This document shows, piece by piece, positions 34,356 to 43,680 of a DNA stretch of 64,000 nt. Made by a program: the position numbers and the translations under genes. The notes under the pieces are model-generated. The model was not told where the DNA came from. It was given only the letters and a program-made list of their open reading frames with translations, and ran no database searches. Positions within the stretch are counted from its first letter, which is position 1, and every line of letters begins with the position of its first letter. The stretch lies in assembly GCA_958445065.1 (NCBI GenBank), contig CAUCQW010000008.1, positions 1 through 64,000 on the forward strand, read 5' to 3'. This DNA is from an uncultured Collinsella sp. (GTDB taxonomy: Bacteria > Actinomycetota > Coriobacteriia > Coriobacteriales > Coriobacteriaceae).

Positions 34356-35570
34356 ATGGCCGATAAGATCCAGTGGGCGGGCAACACGATGCCCAAGAGC
34401 GATGACAAGCACTTGGGAATCATGAGCCTCGACCACGTGAAGAAGGCCCGCGCCTTCCACCAGTCGTTCCCCCAGTACACCGTCACTCCGCTTGCCCGCC
34501 TAGACGGCCAGGCCGCGCGCCTAGGCCTTTCCAACCTGTGCGTTAAGGACGAGAGCTATCGCTTTGGCCTCAACGCCTTTAAGGTTCTGGGCGGATCGTT
34601 TGCCATGGCCAACTACATTGCCGACGAGACCGGCAAGGACGTTGCCGAGTGCACCTTCGATTACCTGACTTCCGATCAGCTTGCCAAGGACTTTGGCCAG
34701 GCCACCTTCTTTACCGCTACCGACGGCAATCATGGCCGCGGCGTGGCATGGGCTGCCAACAAGCTGGGCCAGAAGGCCGTCGTTCACATGCCCAAGGGTT
34801 CCACCAAGCCCCGCTTCGATAACATCGCCGCCGAGGGCGCAACGGTGACCATCGAAGAGGTCAACTACGACGAGTGCGTGCGCATGGCCGCCGCCGAGGC
34901 CGACGCCTGCGAGCGCGGCGTCATCGTTCAGGACACCGCCTGGGAGGGCTACGAGAAGATCCCGTCTTGGATCATGGAGGGCTACGGCACCATGGCTTCC
35001 GAGGCTGCCGAGCAGCTGCGCGAGATGGCCATCAACCGCCCGACGCACGTGTTTGTCCAGGCTGGCGTGGGTTCGCTCGCCGGCGCCGTGGTGGGCTACT
35101 TCACCAACCTGTATCCCGATAACCCGCCCACCTTCGTCGTGGTTGAGTGCGCGCCTGCCGCCTGCCTGTACAAGGGCGCTGCCGCCGGCGACGGCGATCC
35201 GCGTATCGTGGACGGTGACATGCCCTCCATCATGGCCGGTCTGTGCTGCGGCGAGCCCAACATCCTGGGCTGGGATATCCTGCGCAACCATGCCACCGCC
35301 TTCGTGTCCTGCCCCGACTGGGTCACCGCTCGCGGCATGCGCACCCTGGGCGCTCCCGAGAAGGGCGACCCGCGCGTCATCTCCGGCGAGTCCGGCGCGG
35401 TGACCACCGGTCTGGTCGAGACTCTCATGCTCGATCCCGAGTACGCCGAGCTCAAGGAGCTCATCGGCCTGGACAAGACGAGCTCCGTGCTCTGCTTCTC
35501 CACGGAAGGTGACACGGATCCCGACCAGTATCGCCGTATTGTTTGGGAAGGCGAATATCCCACTTGCTAA
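34356..35570 (+). CDS. ygeX: Diaminopropionate ammonia-lyase
   Basis: The 404-residue PLP enzyme of fold type II carries the DpaL/YgeX features. The PLP lysine is in GLNAFKVLGG (K76), followed by TDGNHGRGVAW and the phosphate loop GVGSLAGAVV. It converts 2,3-diaminopropionate to pyruvate and two ammonia through a 2-aminoacrylate intermediate. In gut bacteria ygeX belongs to the set reported as needed for anaerobic urate/purine breakdown, where a diaminopropionate-type unit derives from the ring. TTAAGGAG precedes ATG 34356. It is the first gene of the second purine operon, followed by ygeY. The 74-nt gap holds a small hairpin (GGCGGAG/CTCCGCC). Confidence 0.95.
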   Translation: MADKIQWAGNTMPKSDDKHLGIMSLDHVKKARAFHQSFPQYTVTPLARLDGQAARLGLSNLCVKDESYRFGLNAFKVLGGSFAMANYIADETGKDVAECTFDYLTSDQLAKDFGQATFFTATDGNHGRGVAWAANKLGQKAVVHMPKGSTKPRFDNIAAEGATVTIEEVNYDECVRMAAAEADACERGVIVQDTAWEGYEKIPSWIMEGYGTMASEAAEQLREMAINRPTHVFVQAGVGSLAGAVVGYFTNLYPDNPPTFVVVECAPAACLYKGAAAGDGDPRIVDGDMPSIMAGLCCGEPNILGWDILRNHATAFVSCPDWVTARGMRTLGAPEKGDPRVISGESGAVTTGLVETLMLDPEYAELKELIGLDKTSSVLCFSTEGDTDPDQYRRIVWEGEYPTC

Positions 35571-35644
35571 TCGTTAGGGCGGAGTAAATAGGTATCGCTC
35601 CGCCACCTCACAGGTAGATTCCTTCGTATGAAAGGTTATGAACA

Positions 35645-37030
35645 ATGGCTAAAGAACTCGATTTCGACGCTATCAAGGCTGCTGCTGAGTCTCACCGCGC
35701 CGACATGACTCGTTTCCTGCGCGCTATGATCTCCCATCCCTCTGAGTCCTGCGAGGAGGGTGAGGTTGTTGCCTGCATCAAGGCCGAGATGGAGAGCCTT
35801 GGCTATGACGAGGTCAAGGTCGACGGCCTGGGCAACGTCATGGGCTTTATGGGCGAGGGCGACAAGATCATCGCCATCGACTCCCACATCGACACCGTCG
35901 GCATCGGCAACATCGAGAACTGGGATGCCGATCCCTATGAGGGCTACGAGACCGACGAGATCATCTACGGCCGCGGCGGCTCCGACCAGGAGGGCGGCAT
36001 GGCTTCTGCTACCTACGCTGCCAAGATGATGAAGGACATGGGCCTCATCCCCGAGGGCTACAAGATCATGGTCGTCGGCACCGTCCAGGAAGAGGACTGC
36101 GACGGCATGTGCTGGCAGTACATCTACAACAAGGACGGCATTAAGCCCGAGTTCGTCATTTCCACCGAGCCCACCGACGGCGGCATCTATCGCGGTCACC
36201 GCGGCCGCATGGAGATCCGCGTCGACGTTCACGGTACCTCCTGCCACGGCTCCGCTCCCGACCGCGGCGACAACGCCATCTACAAGATGGCCGACATCAT
36301 CGCCGACGTCCGCGCCCTCAACAACAACGGCTGCGACGAGTCGACCGACATCAAGGGTCTCGTCAAGATGCTCGACCCCAAGTACAATCCCGAGCACTTC
36401 AAGGATGCCCGCTTCCTGGGCCGCGGCACCTGCACCGTCAGCCAGATCTTCTACACCAGCCCCAGCCGCTGTGCTGTCGCTGACTCCTGCGCCATCTCCA
36501 TCGACCGTCGCATGACCGCCGGCGAGACCTGGGAGTCCTGCCTGGACGAGATCCGCAACCTGCCGGCCGCCAAGAAGTACGGCGACGACGTGAAGGTCTC
36601 CATGTACATGTACGACCGTCCGTCCTGGACCGGCGAGGTCTACGAGACCGAGGCTTACTTCCCCACGTGGATCAACAAGGAGACCGCTCCGCACGTCAAG
36701 GCCCTCGTCGACGCCCACAAGGCCATGTTTGGTGACGAGCGCATCGGCTGCGAGCCCAGCATGGACAAGCGCACCGGTCGCCCGCTGTGCGACAAGTGGA
36801 CCTTCTCCACGAACTGCGTCTCCATCCAGGGCCGCTACGGCATCCCCTGCGTGGGCTTTGGCCCGGGTGCCGAGTCTCAGGCTCACGCTCCCAACGAGGT
36901 CACCTACAAGGACGACCTGGTCACCGCTGCTGCCATGTACGTGGCTGCCCTGAACCTCTACGATCCGAGCAAGGCCGATGGCGACGCCACCGTGTTCCGC
37001 GCCGGTCTGACCAACAACAAGATCGATTAG
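35645..37030 (+). CDS. ygeY: YgeY-type M20 metallohydrolase
   Basis: The 461-residue protein of the M20 peptidase/deacylase family has metal-binding motifs IDSHIDTVG (near residue 80), [13 protein letters not shown] (near 110) and VQEEDCDGM (near 150), and a dimerisation domain in the middle. YgeY enzymes are part of the purine catabolic set. Its substrate is probably a small amide or carbamoyl compound produced in ring opening, not a peptide. GAAAGG precedes the start. It follows ygeX by 74 nt. After the stop, a hairpin at about 37053-37079 precedes ygeW, and TTGACT near 37086 could be an internal promoter. Confidence 0.93.
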   Translation: MAKELDFDAIKAAAESHRADMTRFLRAMISHPSESCEEGEVVACIKAEMESLGYDEVKVDGLGNVMGFMGEGDKIIAIDSHIDTVGIGNIENWDADPYEGYETDEIIYGRGGSDQEGGMASATYAAKMMKDMGLIPEGYKIMVVGTVQEEDCDGMCWQYIYNKDGIKPEFVISTEPTDGGIYRGHRGRMEIRVDVHGTSCHGSAPDRGDNAIYKMADIIADVRALNNNGCDESTDIKGLVKMLDPKYNPEHFKDARFLGRGTCTVSQIFYTSPSRCAVADSCAISIDRRMTAGETWESCLDEIRNLPAAKKYGDDVKVSMYMYDRPSWTGEVYETEAYFPTWINKETAPHVKALVDAHKAMFGDERIGCEPSMDKRTGRPLCDKWTFSTNCVSIQGRYGIPCVGFGPGAESQAHAPNEVTYKDDLVTAAAMYVAALNLYDPSKADGDATVFRAGLTNNKID

Positions 37031-37231
37031 TCTCATTCCTCGATTTTGTTGAGCCGGGGGCTGCTCGTGTCCCCGGCACCCCCTGTTGACTTGGGGCCCG
37101 CGGTCGTTATCTCCCATGCTTCCTCAACGGTGGCGGGTCCTCGTCATGGTGCTCTGCATGTTCTAGCCACACGCGCATGCCGGAGCACATCTACTCATTG
37201 CGATCGTTTCATCTTTAGAAAGGACATTTCC

Positions 37232-38434
37232 ATGGACGCTAAGTTTACCGAGCTCGTCGAGCAGCTGAACGGCCTCGATTTTAAGGGTATGTACGGCAGC
37301 GATTTCCTGCACACTTGGGACAAGACCACCGATGAGCTCAAGGCTCTCTACATCGTCGCCGACGCCCTGCGCGAGCTGCGTGAGAACAACGTTTCGTCCA
37401 AGATCTTCGACTCGGGCCTGGCTGTTTCCCTGTTCCGCGACAACTCCACCCGCACGCGTTTCTCCTTCTCTAAGGCCGCCAACCTGCTCGGCCTTGAGCT
37501 GCAGGACCTGGACGAGAAGAAGTCCCAGATCGCTCACGGCGAGACCGTCCGCGAGACCGCTACCATGATTTCCTTCATGGCCGACGTCATCGGCATCCGC
37601 GACGACATGTACATCGGCAAGGGCGACGCCTACATGGCCGAGGTCTCCGAATCTGTCCAGCAGGCTTACGAGGATGGCGTTCTGGATCACCGTCCCACGC
37701 TCATCTCCCTGCAGTCCGACTCCGATCACCCCACGCAGTCCTCTGCCGACATGCTCTACCTCATCAACGAGTTTGGCGGCCTTGGGAACCTCAAGGGCAA
37801 GAAGGTTGCCGTCACCTGGGCCTATTCGCCCTCTTACGGCAAGCCGCTGTCCTGCCCGCAGTCGCTGATCAGCCTGCTGCCCCGCTTTGGCATGGACGTC
37901 ACCCTGGCCCACCCCGAGGGCTACGACCTCATGCCCGAGGTCGTCGAGCGCGCCAAGGGCTATGCCGCCGAGTCCGGCACCACCTTTAAGCAGGTCAACA
38001 CCATGGCCGAGGCCTTCGAGGGCGCCGACATCGTGATCCCCAAGAGCTGGGCTCCGTTTGCCGCCATGGAGAAGCGTACCAATCTGTACGCCGAGGGCGA
38101 CGACGCCGGCATCGCTGCGCTCGAGAAGGAGCTGCTCGCCCAGAACGCCACCCATCAGGATTGGTGCTCCACGACCGAGCTCATGGAGAAGACTGCCAAC
38201 GGCCAGGACACCATCTTTATGCACCCGCTGCCCGCCGACATCTCCGGTGTCTCCTGCGAGCACGGCGAGGTCAACGCCGACGTCTTCGACATGCACCGCG
38301 TGGGCATGTACAAGGAGGCCAGCTACAAGCCGTACGCCATCGCAGCCATGATGTTCCTGCAAAAGGTTGCCGATCCCGCCGCTACCCTCAAGGCCCTCGA
38401 CGAGTGCAACACCGCCCGTTGGCTCCAGGCCTAA
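37232..38434 (+). CDS. ygeW: YgeW-type carbamoyltransferase
   Basis: The 400-residue transcarbamylase has the carbamoyl-phosphate motif STRTRFSF near residue 80 and HPLPADIS near 335. The chain is longer than ornithine or aspartate transcarbamylase. This matches the YgeW family, which lies beside ygeX and ygeY in many genomes and lacks a confirmed amino substrate. Within purine catabolism it may run in the phosphorolytic direction, giving carbamoyl phosphate for ATP synthesis. AAAGGACATTTCC precedes ATG 37232. A longer frame to 37046 has no binding site. No carbamate kinase gene is present in the window. Confidence 0.93.
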   Translation: MDAKFTELVEQLNGLDFKGMYGSDFLHTWDKTTDELKALYIVADALRELRENNVSSKIFDSGLAVSLFRDNSTRTRFSFSKAANLLGLELQDLDEKKSQIAHGETVRETATMISFMADVIGIRDDMYIGKGDAYMAEVSESVQQAYEDGVLDHRPTLISLQSDSDHPTQSSADMLYLINEFGGLGNLKGKKVAVTWAYSPSYGKPLSCPQSLISLLPRFGMDVTLAHPEGYDLMPEVVERAKGYAAESGTTFKQVNTMAEAFEGADIVIPKSWAPFAAMEKRTNLYAEGDDAGIAALEKELLAQNATHQDWCSTTELMEKTANGQDTIFMHPLPADISGVSCEHGEVNADVFDMHRVGMYKEASYKPYAIAAMMFLQKVADPAATLKALDECNTARWLQA

Positions 38435-38583
38435 AGCCGGGTTGAGGTAAGCCATGTAAAGGGGGCGCTCTGCCAACCGGCGGGGTGCCCCTTTTTGCAT
38501 CGCGGGCGTGCGGGATAAGCGCTTTCGATGTAGATGCCCGCGGCGCGAGTTATGGGTACGATGGTTTCAGGGGAGGTATCACC

Positions 38584-39198
38584 ATGAAACTTGGATGCGT
38601 CATTATGGCTTCGGGCGAGGGCAAGCGGTTTGGCTCTAACAAGATGCTTGCCGATATCTATGGCGAGCCGCTGATTGCCCGGACCATCGATTCGGTTCCC
38701 CGGGGCTTTGACGTTGTGGTCTCGACGCGTTGGCCCGAGGTCGCCCAGATTTGCGAGGACAAGCATTGCCCGTGCGTGCTGCACGATGGCGAGCTGCGCA
38801 GCGAAAGCGTCCGTGCGGGCCTTTCGTGGGGAGTCGAACGCAACTGGAAAGGTTGCCTCTTTTTGCCGGGCGACCAGCCGCTTGTGAGCGCGGATTCTTT
38901 TGATGCCATGGTTCGTGCATTTGACGAGCGCGGCCGCAAGCATCCGGTGCGTCTTGCGTGCAACGGTGAGCCTTCGAGCCCGGTGCTCTTTCCGGCGGAA
39001 CTGTTCGATGCACTCATACGTCTTGAGGGCAAGGACGGCGGGGGCTCGATTCTCAAAGGTCGCGTCGACGTTGCGCTGGTCGAGGCGCGTGCCTACGAGC
39101 TGTGGGACGTCGATACCGTCAAGGGACAGCGACGCATAGCGGAGCATATCGCGGCCTGCTCGTATTTTGATCGCGTGGCCAACTGTATTAATCAATAA
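38584..39198 (+). CDS. mocA: MocA/YgfJ-type molybdenum cofactor nucleotidyltransferase
   Basis: The 204-residue protein has the nucleotide-sugar-like transferase fold with MASGEGKRFGSNKML at the N terminus and LFLPGDQPLVS in the middle, as in MocA and YgfJ. MocA adds CMP to molybdopterin to make the cytosine dinucleotide cofactor used by xanthine-dehydrogenase-type enzymes. The YgfJ branch is tied to selenium-dependent molybdenum hydroxylases. Here it would serve the enzyme at 14753-17530. AGGGGAGG at 38570 precedes the start. It ends 8 nt before hyuA, so it is cotranscribed. Confidence 0.88.
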   Translation: MKLGCVIMASGEGKRFGSNKMLADIYGEPLIARTIDSVPRGFDVVVSTRWPEVAQICEDKHCPCVLHDGELRSESVRAGLSWGVERNWKGCLFLPGDQPLVSADSFDAMVRAFDERGRKHPVRLACNGEPSSPVLFPAELFDALIRLEGKDGGGSILKGRVDVALVEARAYELWDVDTVKGQRRIAEHIAACSYFDRVANCINQ

Positions 39199-39206
39199 GG
39201 AGCAAC

Positions 39207-40574
39207 ATGATCATCATCAAAAACGGCGCGCTCGTGACGCCCCAGGGGCTTCGCCGCGCCGATCTTGCCATGGAGGGCGACAAGATTGTGCGGATTGCCG
39301 CGGCGATTGAGCCGGGCGCCGACGATACCGTCGAGGACGCCGCGGGCTGCTGGGTGTTCCCGGGCTTTATCGACGGCCACACGCACATGCAATGCTGGAC
39401 TGGCATGGATTGGACGGCCGATAGCTTTGAGACCGGCACGCGCGCGGCTGCCTGCGGCGGCACGACGACCATTGTGGACTACGCGACGGCCGATCGCGGC
39501 GTGACCATGCCCGATGCCCTTGCCGAGTGGCATCATCGCGCCGACGGCACCTGCACGGCAAACTACGCTTTTCATATGGCACTCGCCGAGTGGAACGAGC
39601 GCAACCGCGCCGATCTTTCGGCCATGCGCGAGGCGGGCGTATCGTCGTTCAAGACCTACTTTGCCTACGATCATCTGCGCCTGGACGATGCCGAGACGCT
39701 CGAGGTGCTCGAGGAGCTCAAGCGTATTGGCGGCATACTGTGCGTGCATTGCGAGAACGGTACGCTGGTGAATGAGCTGCAGAAGCGCGTGTTTGAGCAG
39801 GGCATCCACGGGCCCGAGGGCCATGCGCTCAGCCGTCCGGATGTGTGCGAGGCCGAGGCCGTGAGCCGTCTGCTGTATCTGGCGCACTTGGCCGGGGACG
39901 CTCCGGTCAACGTGGTGCACCTTTCGACCAGGCTGGGGCTCGAGGCCATTCGCGCTGCCAAAGCGCGCGGGCAGAAGAACATCTATGTCGAGACCTGCCC
40001 TCAGTATCTGATGCTCGACGATACTTGCTACTTGGAGCAGGGCGAGGACGGCTTTGCGGGTGCCAAGTACGTGATGAGCCCGCCGCTGCGCCATGCCGGC
40101 GACCGTGCAGCCCTGCGCGAGGCGCTTGTGGCCGGCGAGATCGATACTATTGCGACCGATCATTGCAGCTTTAACCTGCACGGGCAAAAGGACCGCGGGC
40201 GCGACGACTTCCGCGCGATTCCCAACGGCGGGCCCGGTGTGGAGCATCGCCCCGTCGCGATCGCTACGAGCTTTGAGGGACAGCTGGGTCCCGAGGATCT
40301 GTGCCGTTTGATGAGCGAGAACCCGGCGCGCGTGTTTGGCATGTATCCGCGCAAGGGCTGTCTTGCCGAGGGCTCCGATGCCGACGTGTGCGTGTGGGAT
40401 CCGTGCGCGCGTTGGACGATCAGCGCCGCGACACAGCATCAGGCCGTGGACTACACGCCGCTCGAGGGCTTTGAGGCACATGGCCGCGCCAAGGCCGTGT
40501 TTGTGAACGGCGTGCTGGTGGCGCGCGATGGCGAGCCCACCGGAGCCCAACCCGGCCGCTACGTCCCCCGCTAA
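39207..40574 (+). CDS. hyuA: Dihydropyrimidinase/hydantoinase-family amidohydrolase
   Basis: The 455-residue cyclic amidohydrolase has metal ligands HTHM (H58, H60), the carboxylated lysine in FKTYFAYD (K149), HCEN near 183, VVHLS near 237 and TDHCSF near 315. This is the D-hydantoinase/dihydropyrimidinase layout. In E. coli and gut bacteria the homologue (HyuA) lies in the same purine set and was described as a phenylhydantoinase. The natural substrate is likely a hydantoin-like or dihydropurine ring intermediate. AAGGAG precedes the ATG, 8 nt after mocA. The end faces yqeC across a large palindrome. Confidence 0.93.
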   Translation: MIIIKNGALVTPQGLRRADLAMEGDKIVRIAAAIEPGADDTVEDAAGCWVFPGFIDGHTHMQCWTGMDWTADSFETGTRAAACGGTTTIVDYATADRGVTMPDALAEWHHRADGTCTANYAFHMALAEWNERNRADLSAMREAGVSSFKTYFAYDHLRLDDAETLEVLEELKRIGGILCVHCENGTLVNELQKRVFEQGIHGPEGHALSRPDVCEAEAVSRLLYLAHLAGDAPVNVVHLSTRLGLEAIRAAKARGQKNIYVETCPQYLMLDDTCYLEQGEDGFAGAKYVMSPPLRHAGDRAALREALVAGEIDTIATDHCSFNLHGQKDRGRDDFRAIPNGGPGVEHRPVAIATSFEGQLGPEDLCRLMSENPARVFGMYPRKGCLAEGSDADVCVWDPCARWTISAATQHQAVDYTPLEGFEAHGRAKAVFVNGVLVARDGEPTGAQPGRYVPR

Positions 40575-40601
40575 CAGGAAGATCACCGGATTCCCCTCCG
40601 C

Positions 40602-40668
40602 AGTTGCGGTGAAATACGGACTGTTTGCGGCCGTCGGGCGGCCAAACAGTCCGTATTTCACCGCAACT
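40602..40668. repeat. Dispersed palindrome, copy 1
   Basis: Arms at 40602-40627 and 40643-40668 are perfect 26-bp inverted repeats around a 15-nt centre. The element lies between the convergent hyuA and yqeC genes and may stop both transcripts, although T runs are missing. A second copy is at 43387-43453. The arms read AGTTGCGGTGAAATACGGAC followed by TGTTTG. Confidence 0.8.
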
Positions 40669-40684
40669 GACGAGATGGGGCCGG

Positions 40685-41419
40685 CTACTTGAGGCTGCTG
40701 GCGACGACGGGGCGGTCGAGAGCTGCCTCGAAGCGGTCGGCCATCGTGGGGTCGCTGAGCGTGTCGACTTGGTTGAGCATGACGCGTGCGGTGCTGAGTT
40801 TAAGCGCCTGCATCTCGGAATTGAGCACCTGGGCGACGCGCTCGGGCGTGGCGATGTCGGTGAGCTCGCAGCCGCAACGCTCGCAAAAGAGCTCAGGGCG
40901 GTGGACAACCTCGGCGACGGGTTTGCCCAGTCCCGAGGCGCCGACGACCCAGACAACGTTTGCCGTGGCGGCGGGAATTACCGGCTCCCAGGCGGCATGC
41001 GCCTTGAGCGGGAGTCGCTTGCTACCGTCTGCCTCGGCCAACACATAGTCAAAGCGCTGTGCCAGCTGGTCGAGCGGCTCGGCAGGGGAGGAGAGCTTGC
41101 CCGTCTGGGGGTCCAAGACGCCTGCCTGGCAGATGCTTCCCCGCACAAGCCCCGCGCAGGCCTCGCAGGTGCAGCCTGGGGCGTGTGGGGCACCTGGCTT
41201 CCAAGGCGCGGCGTCCAGGCGACGATTCGACCCGTCCCATGGCACGCCGGCGACGGGGAACATGCGCGTGGTGGTGCAGAGGAGCACGCGGCCGCCAGCG
41301 CGCATGAGCTCAAGACCCAGCGTTTTGAGCAACGTCGACTTGCCGCCGCTGCCGATAATCGCGGTAATGCCCGGCTCGATCCTGAGCGCCGAGGCAAGAT
41401 TGCCGCTAACCGTTTCCAT
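40685..41419 (-). CDS. yqeC: YqeC-type selenium-hydroxylase accessory protein
   Basis: The 244-residue protein has a P-loop GSGGKSTLL near residue 23, CTTTRMF and a central cysteine-rich stretch (CTCEAC, then CERCGCE), as in the YqeC family (putative selenium-dependent hydroxylase accessory). It probably uses a nucleotide to prepare or deliver the selenium or molybdenum cofactor. The mechanism is not known. It is the only gene of this group on the minus strand and is divergent from yqeB, sharing a 102-bp promoter region. Confidence 0.87.
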   Translation of the reverse strand: METVSGNLASALRIEPGITAIIGSGGKSTLLKTLGLELMRAGGRVLLCTTTRMFPVAGVPWDGSNRRLDAAPWKPGAPHAPGCTCEACAGLVRGSICQAGVLDPQTGKLSSPAEPLDQLAQRFDYVLAEADGSKRLPLKAHAAWEPVIPAATANVVWVVGASGLGKPVAEVVHRPELFCERCGCELTDIATPERVAQVLNSEMQALKLSTARVMLNQVDTLSDPTMADRFEAALDRPVVASSLK

Positions 41420-41521
41420 CTGTTCACCGCCGTATAATACTGTGATAATAAATAATCATCAGAGTAGCGGTCGAACCGCTTTTGCTCTGCTCAAACCGTA
41501 GCACAGGGAGGTGCCCCGGGA

Positions 41522-42316
41522 ATGCTCGTTTATGTTCGCGGCGCCGGCGATATCGCCACGGGTGTCGCCGCTCGCTTGGTGCGCGCCGGCGTGTCGGTCG
41601 TTATGGCCGATATCGCGGTTCCCACGTGCATCCGCCGCACAATCAGTTTTTGCGAGGCTATTCGCCTGGGCGAGGTCCAGGTCGAGGGCATTCGCGCCCG
41701 CTTGGCGCAGACGCCGGCAGAGGCGCTCGAGATTACCCAAGCGGGGGATGTCGCCGTGGTGGTGGACCCTCAGGCCAAGATGCTCGATGAGCTTAAACCC
41801 GCGGCTGTGGTCGACGCGATTCTGGCCAAGCGCAACCTGGGCACCACGCGCGACATGGCGCCTACCGTCATCGCCGTGGGGCCGGGCTTTACCGCGCCGG
41901 TCGATTGCGACGCCGTGGTCGAGACCATGCGCGGGCATTTTTTGGGCCGTGTCATTACCCAGGGCTCGCCCCAGCCCAACACGGGCGTGCCGGGCGTGAT
42001 CGCCGGCTATGGCAAGGAGCGCGTTATCCACAGCCCCGCCGCCGGCGTGTTTCGGTCCGACCGCGCAATCGGCGACATCGTGAGCGCCGGAGACGTGATT
42101 GGCTACGCGGACGATACGCCCATGTGCACGCAGATCGATGGCTGCCTGCGCGGGCTTTTGGCGAACGGCGTGCAGGTGACTGAGGGCTTTAAATGCGCCG
42201 ATGTCGATCCGCGCGGCGATGCCAGCTATATCAACTACATTTCGGACAAGGCGACGTCGGTCGGCGGCGGCGTGCTCGAGGCACTCGCTATGCTCACCGA
42301 TATCTTTAGAGGATAG
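41522..42316 (+). CDS. yqeB: YqeB-type molybdenum hydroxylase maturation protein
   Basis: The 264-residue protein matches the YqeB/EF2563 family found only beside selenium-dependent molybdenum hydroxylases. It has the N-terminal GAGDIATGVAARL, a nucleotide-fold start, the middle TAPVDCDAVVETMRGHFLGRV and a C-terminal domain with SVGGGVLEAL. It is believed to act in labile selenium insertion. Together with YqeC and MocA it is the strongest sign that the hydroxylase at 14753 is of the selenium type. GGGAGG precedes the start. It ends 9 nt before xdhC. SelD, which makes selenophosphate, is not in the window. Confidence 0.88.
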   Translation: MLVYVRGAGDIATGVAARLVRAGVSVVMADIAVPTCIRRTISFCEAIRLGEVQVEGIRARLAQTPAEALEITQAGDVAVVVDPQAKMLDELKPAAVVDAILAKRNLGTTRDMAPTVIAVGPGFTAPVDCDAVVETMRGHFLGRVITQGSPQPNTGVPGVIAGYGKERVIHSPAAGVFRSDRAIGDIVSAGDVIGYADDTPMCTQIDGCLRGLLANGVQVTEGFKCADVDPRGDASYINYISDKATSVGGGVLEALAMLTDIFRG

Positions 42317-42325
42317 AAGGCGGCA

Positions 42326-43369
42326 ATGGAAAAGCTCGATGTGGTGAATGCTGCGCTTGGCGCTCTGAAGGCTGGTAAGACGTGCGAGCTCGTGGTCGTG
42401 GCCGGCACGGCGGGGTCGTCACCGCGCGGTGTGGGCGCCTGGATGGCCGTCTTTGCCGATGGCAGCCAGGCGGGCACTATCGGCGGCGGCAAGATTGAGC
42501 TCTTTGCGCTGGATGAGGCGCGCGAACTCCTGAGCGCGGGACAGTCGCGTCTGGTCCGCTACACCATGGGCGGCGAGAACTCCGATACCGGCATGATCTG
42601 CGGCGGAGCCATCTGCCTGTGCTATCTGCATCTGGATGCGACCCAGGCACCGTTGTTCCAGGAAATTGCCGACGTCTTGGTCTATCGGCGCATCGGCGAC
42701 TTCGTCATTGACTTTGAGCCGTTTATCGCAAGCGCGCTCGAGGGCGATGTGGCCGAGTACCATGGCGAGGCATCGCGCCGCACCATTGCCGGCTGCCCCG
42801 AGCTTTCGCTGGTGGAGGAGGGGAGTAAGGTTACCTATACAAACGCCGCCTCCGAGATTCCTCCCGCGCACATCGAGACGCTCTGCCCCGAGGGCCTGAC
42901 CTACATCTTTGGCTGCGGACACGTGGGCGCCGCGACGGCGCGCGTGCTCAACGCGGCGGGCTTTGCCGTCGTGGCGTGCGACGACCGCCCCGGCACGCTG
43001 ACCCCCGATTGGGTGCCCGGTGTCTACGACCGTCGTCTGGTCGACTACAAGAGCCTGAGCAAGCAGTGCCCCATCGGCCCGCGCGACCTGGTGGTCGTCG
43101 CCACGGCGGGTCACAAATCTGATCTCGACGTGGTAATTCAGGCTATGCGTGCCAAACCCGCCTATCTGGGTTGCTTGGGTTCGCGCCGCAAGACGGCCTT
43201 TGTGCGTGCCCGCCTGGAGCAGGAAGGTTTTACGCAGGACCAGATCGACGAGCTGCACCTTCCGATCGGCGTTGCCATCGAGGCCGAGGACCCCGAGGAG
43301 ATCGCCATCTCCATCGCCGCCGAGATGATCCACCTGCGCCGCACCAAACTCGTCCCCCGCAAGCGCTAA
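42326..43369 (+). CDS. xdhC: XdhC/CoxI-family molybdenum cofactor insertion chaperone
   Basis: The 347-residue protein has the XdhC N-terminal domain (VAGTAGSSPRGVGAWM, TIGGGKIE) and a C-terminal Rossmann domain (FGCGHVGAATARVL, GCLGSRRKTAF). XdhC binds the molybdenum cofactor, promotes its sulfuration or equivalent terminal ligand exchange, and hands it to the apoenzyme. Here selenium may replace sulfur. It is last in the second purine operon, 9 nt after yqeB, and is followed by a large palindrome with a T run. Confidence 0.92.
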   Translation: MEKLDVVNAALGALKAGKTCELVVVAGTAGSSPRGVGAWMAVFADGSQAGTIGGGKIELFALDEARELLSAGQSRLVRYTMGGENSDTGMICGGAICLCYLHLDATQAPLFQEIADVLVYRRIGDFVIDFEPFIASALEGDVAEYHGEASRRTIAGCPELSLVEEGSKVTYTNAASEIPPAHIETLCPEGLTYIFGCGHVGAATARVLNAAGFAVVACDDRPGTLTPDWVPGVYDRRLVDYKSLSKQCPIGPRDLVVVATAGHKSDLDVVIQAMRAKPAYLGCLGSRRKTAFVRARLEQEGFTQDQIDELHLPIGVAIEAEDPEEIAISIAAEMIHLRRTKLVPRKR

Positions 43370-43386
43370 TCGCATCCCCACCAATA

Positions 43387-43453
43387 AGTTGCGGTGAAAT
43401 ACGGACTGTTTAAGCCTGTTAGGCCGCCAAACAGTCCCTATTTCACCGCAACT
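43387..43453 (+). terminator. Dispersed palindrome, copy 2, with T run
   Basis: Arms at 43387-43411 and 43429-43453 are 25-bp inverted repeats with one mismatch, the same sequence as the copy at 40602. Here it is followed by GCTTTTTG, so it may end the xdhC transcript. The two copies bracket yqeC-yqeB-xdhC. Confidence 0.75.
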
Positions 43454-43680
43454 GCTTTTTGGGATCCATTTGTGCGGGGGAGTTGTGGAGTTGTGCAGGC
43501 AGACGAGGTTTTTCTGGAAATACGCTCCCGATGCGCGTATAGTACCGATTGTTTTGTCGGCTCCTGCTGCGTCGAGTCCAAACCGCAAAATGCCATGAGC
43601 GGCGCGGATGCAGCCAGGAGGCACGAGGACAACCCATCGTGGCCACGCCCCGTGCTTAAAACCCCAAGAAGGAGTGAACA
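43454..43680 (+). promoter_or_regulatory. Promoter and leader of the rplE operon
   Basis: A possible promoter has TGGAAA at 43515-43520 and TATAGT at 43538-43543 with 17 bp between, giving a leader of about 130 nt to rplE. The usual preceding genes (rplN, rplX) are absent, so this region must start the operon. The leader might hold an autoregulatory structure, but I see no clear match. GAAGGAG sits before the rplE start. Confidence 0.5.
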
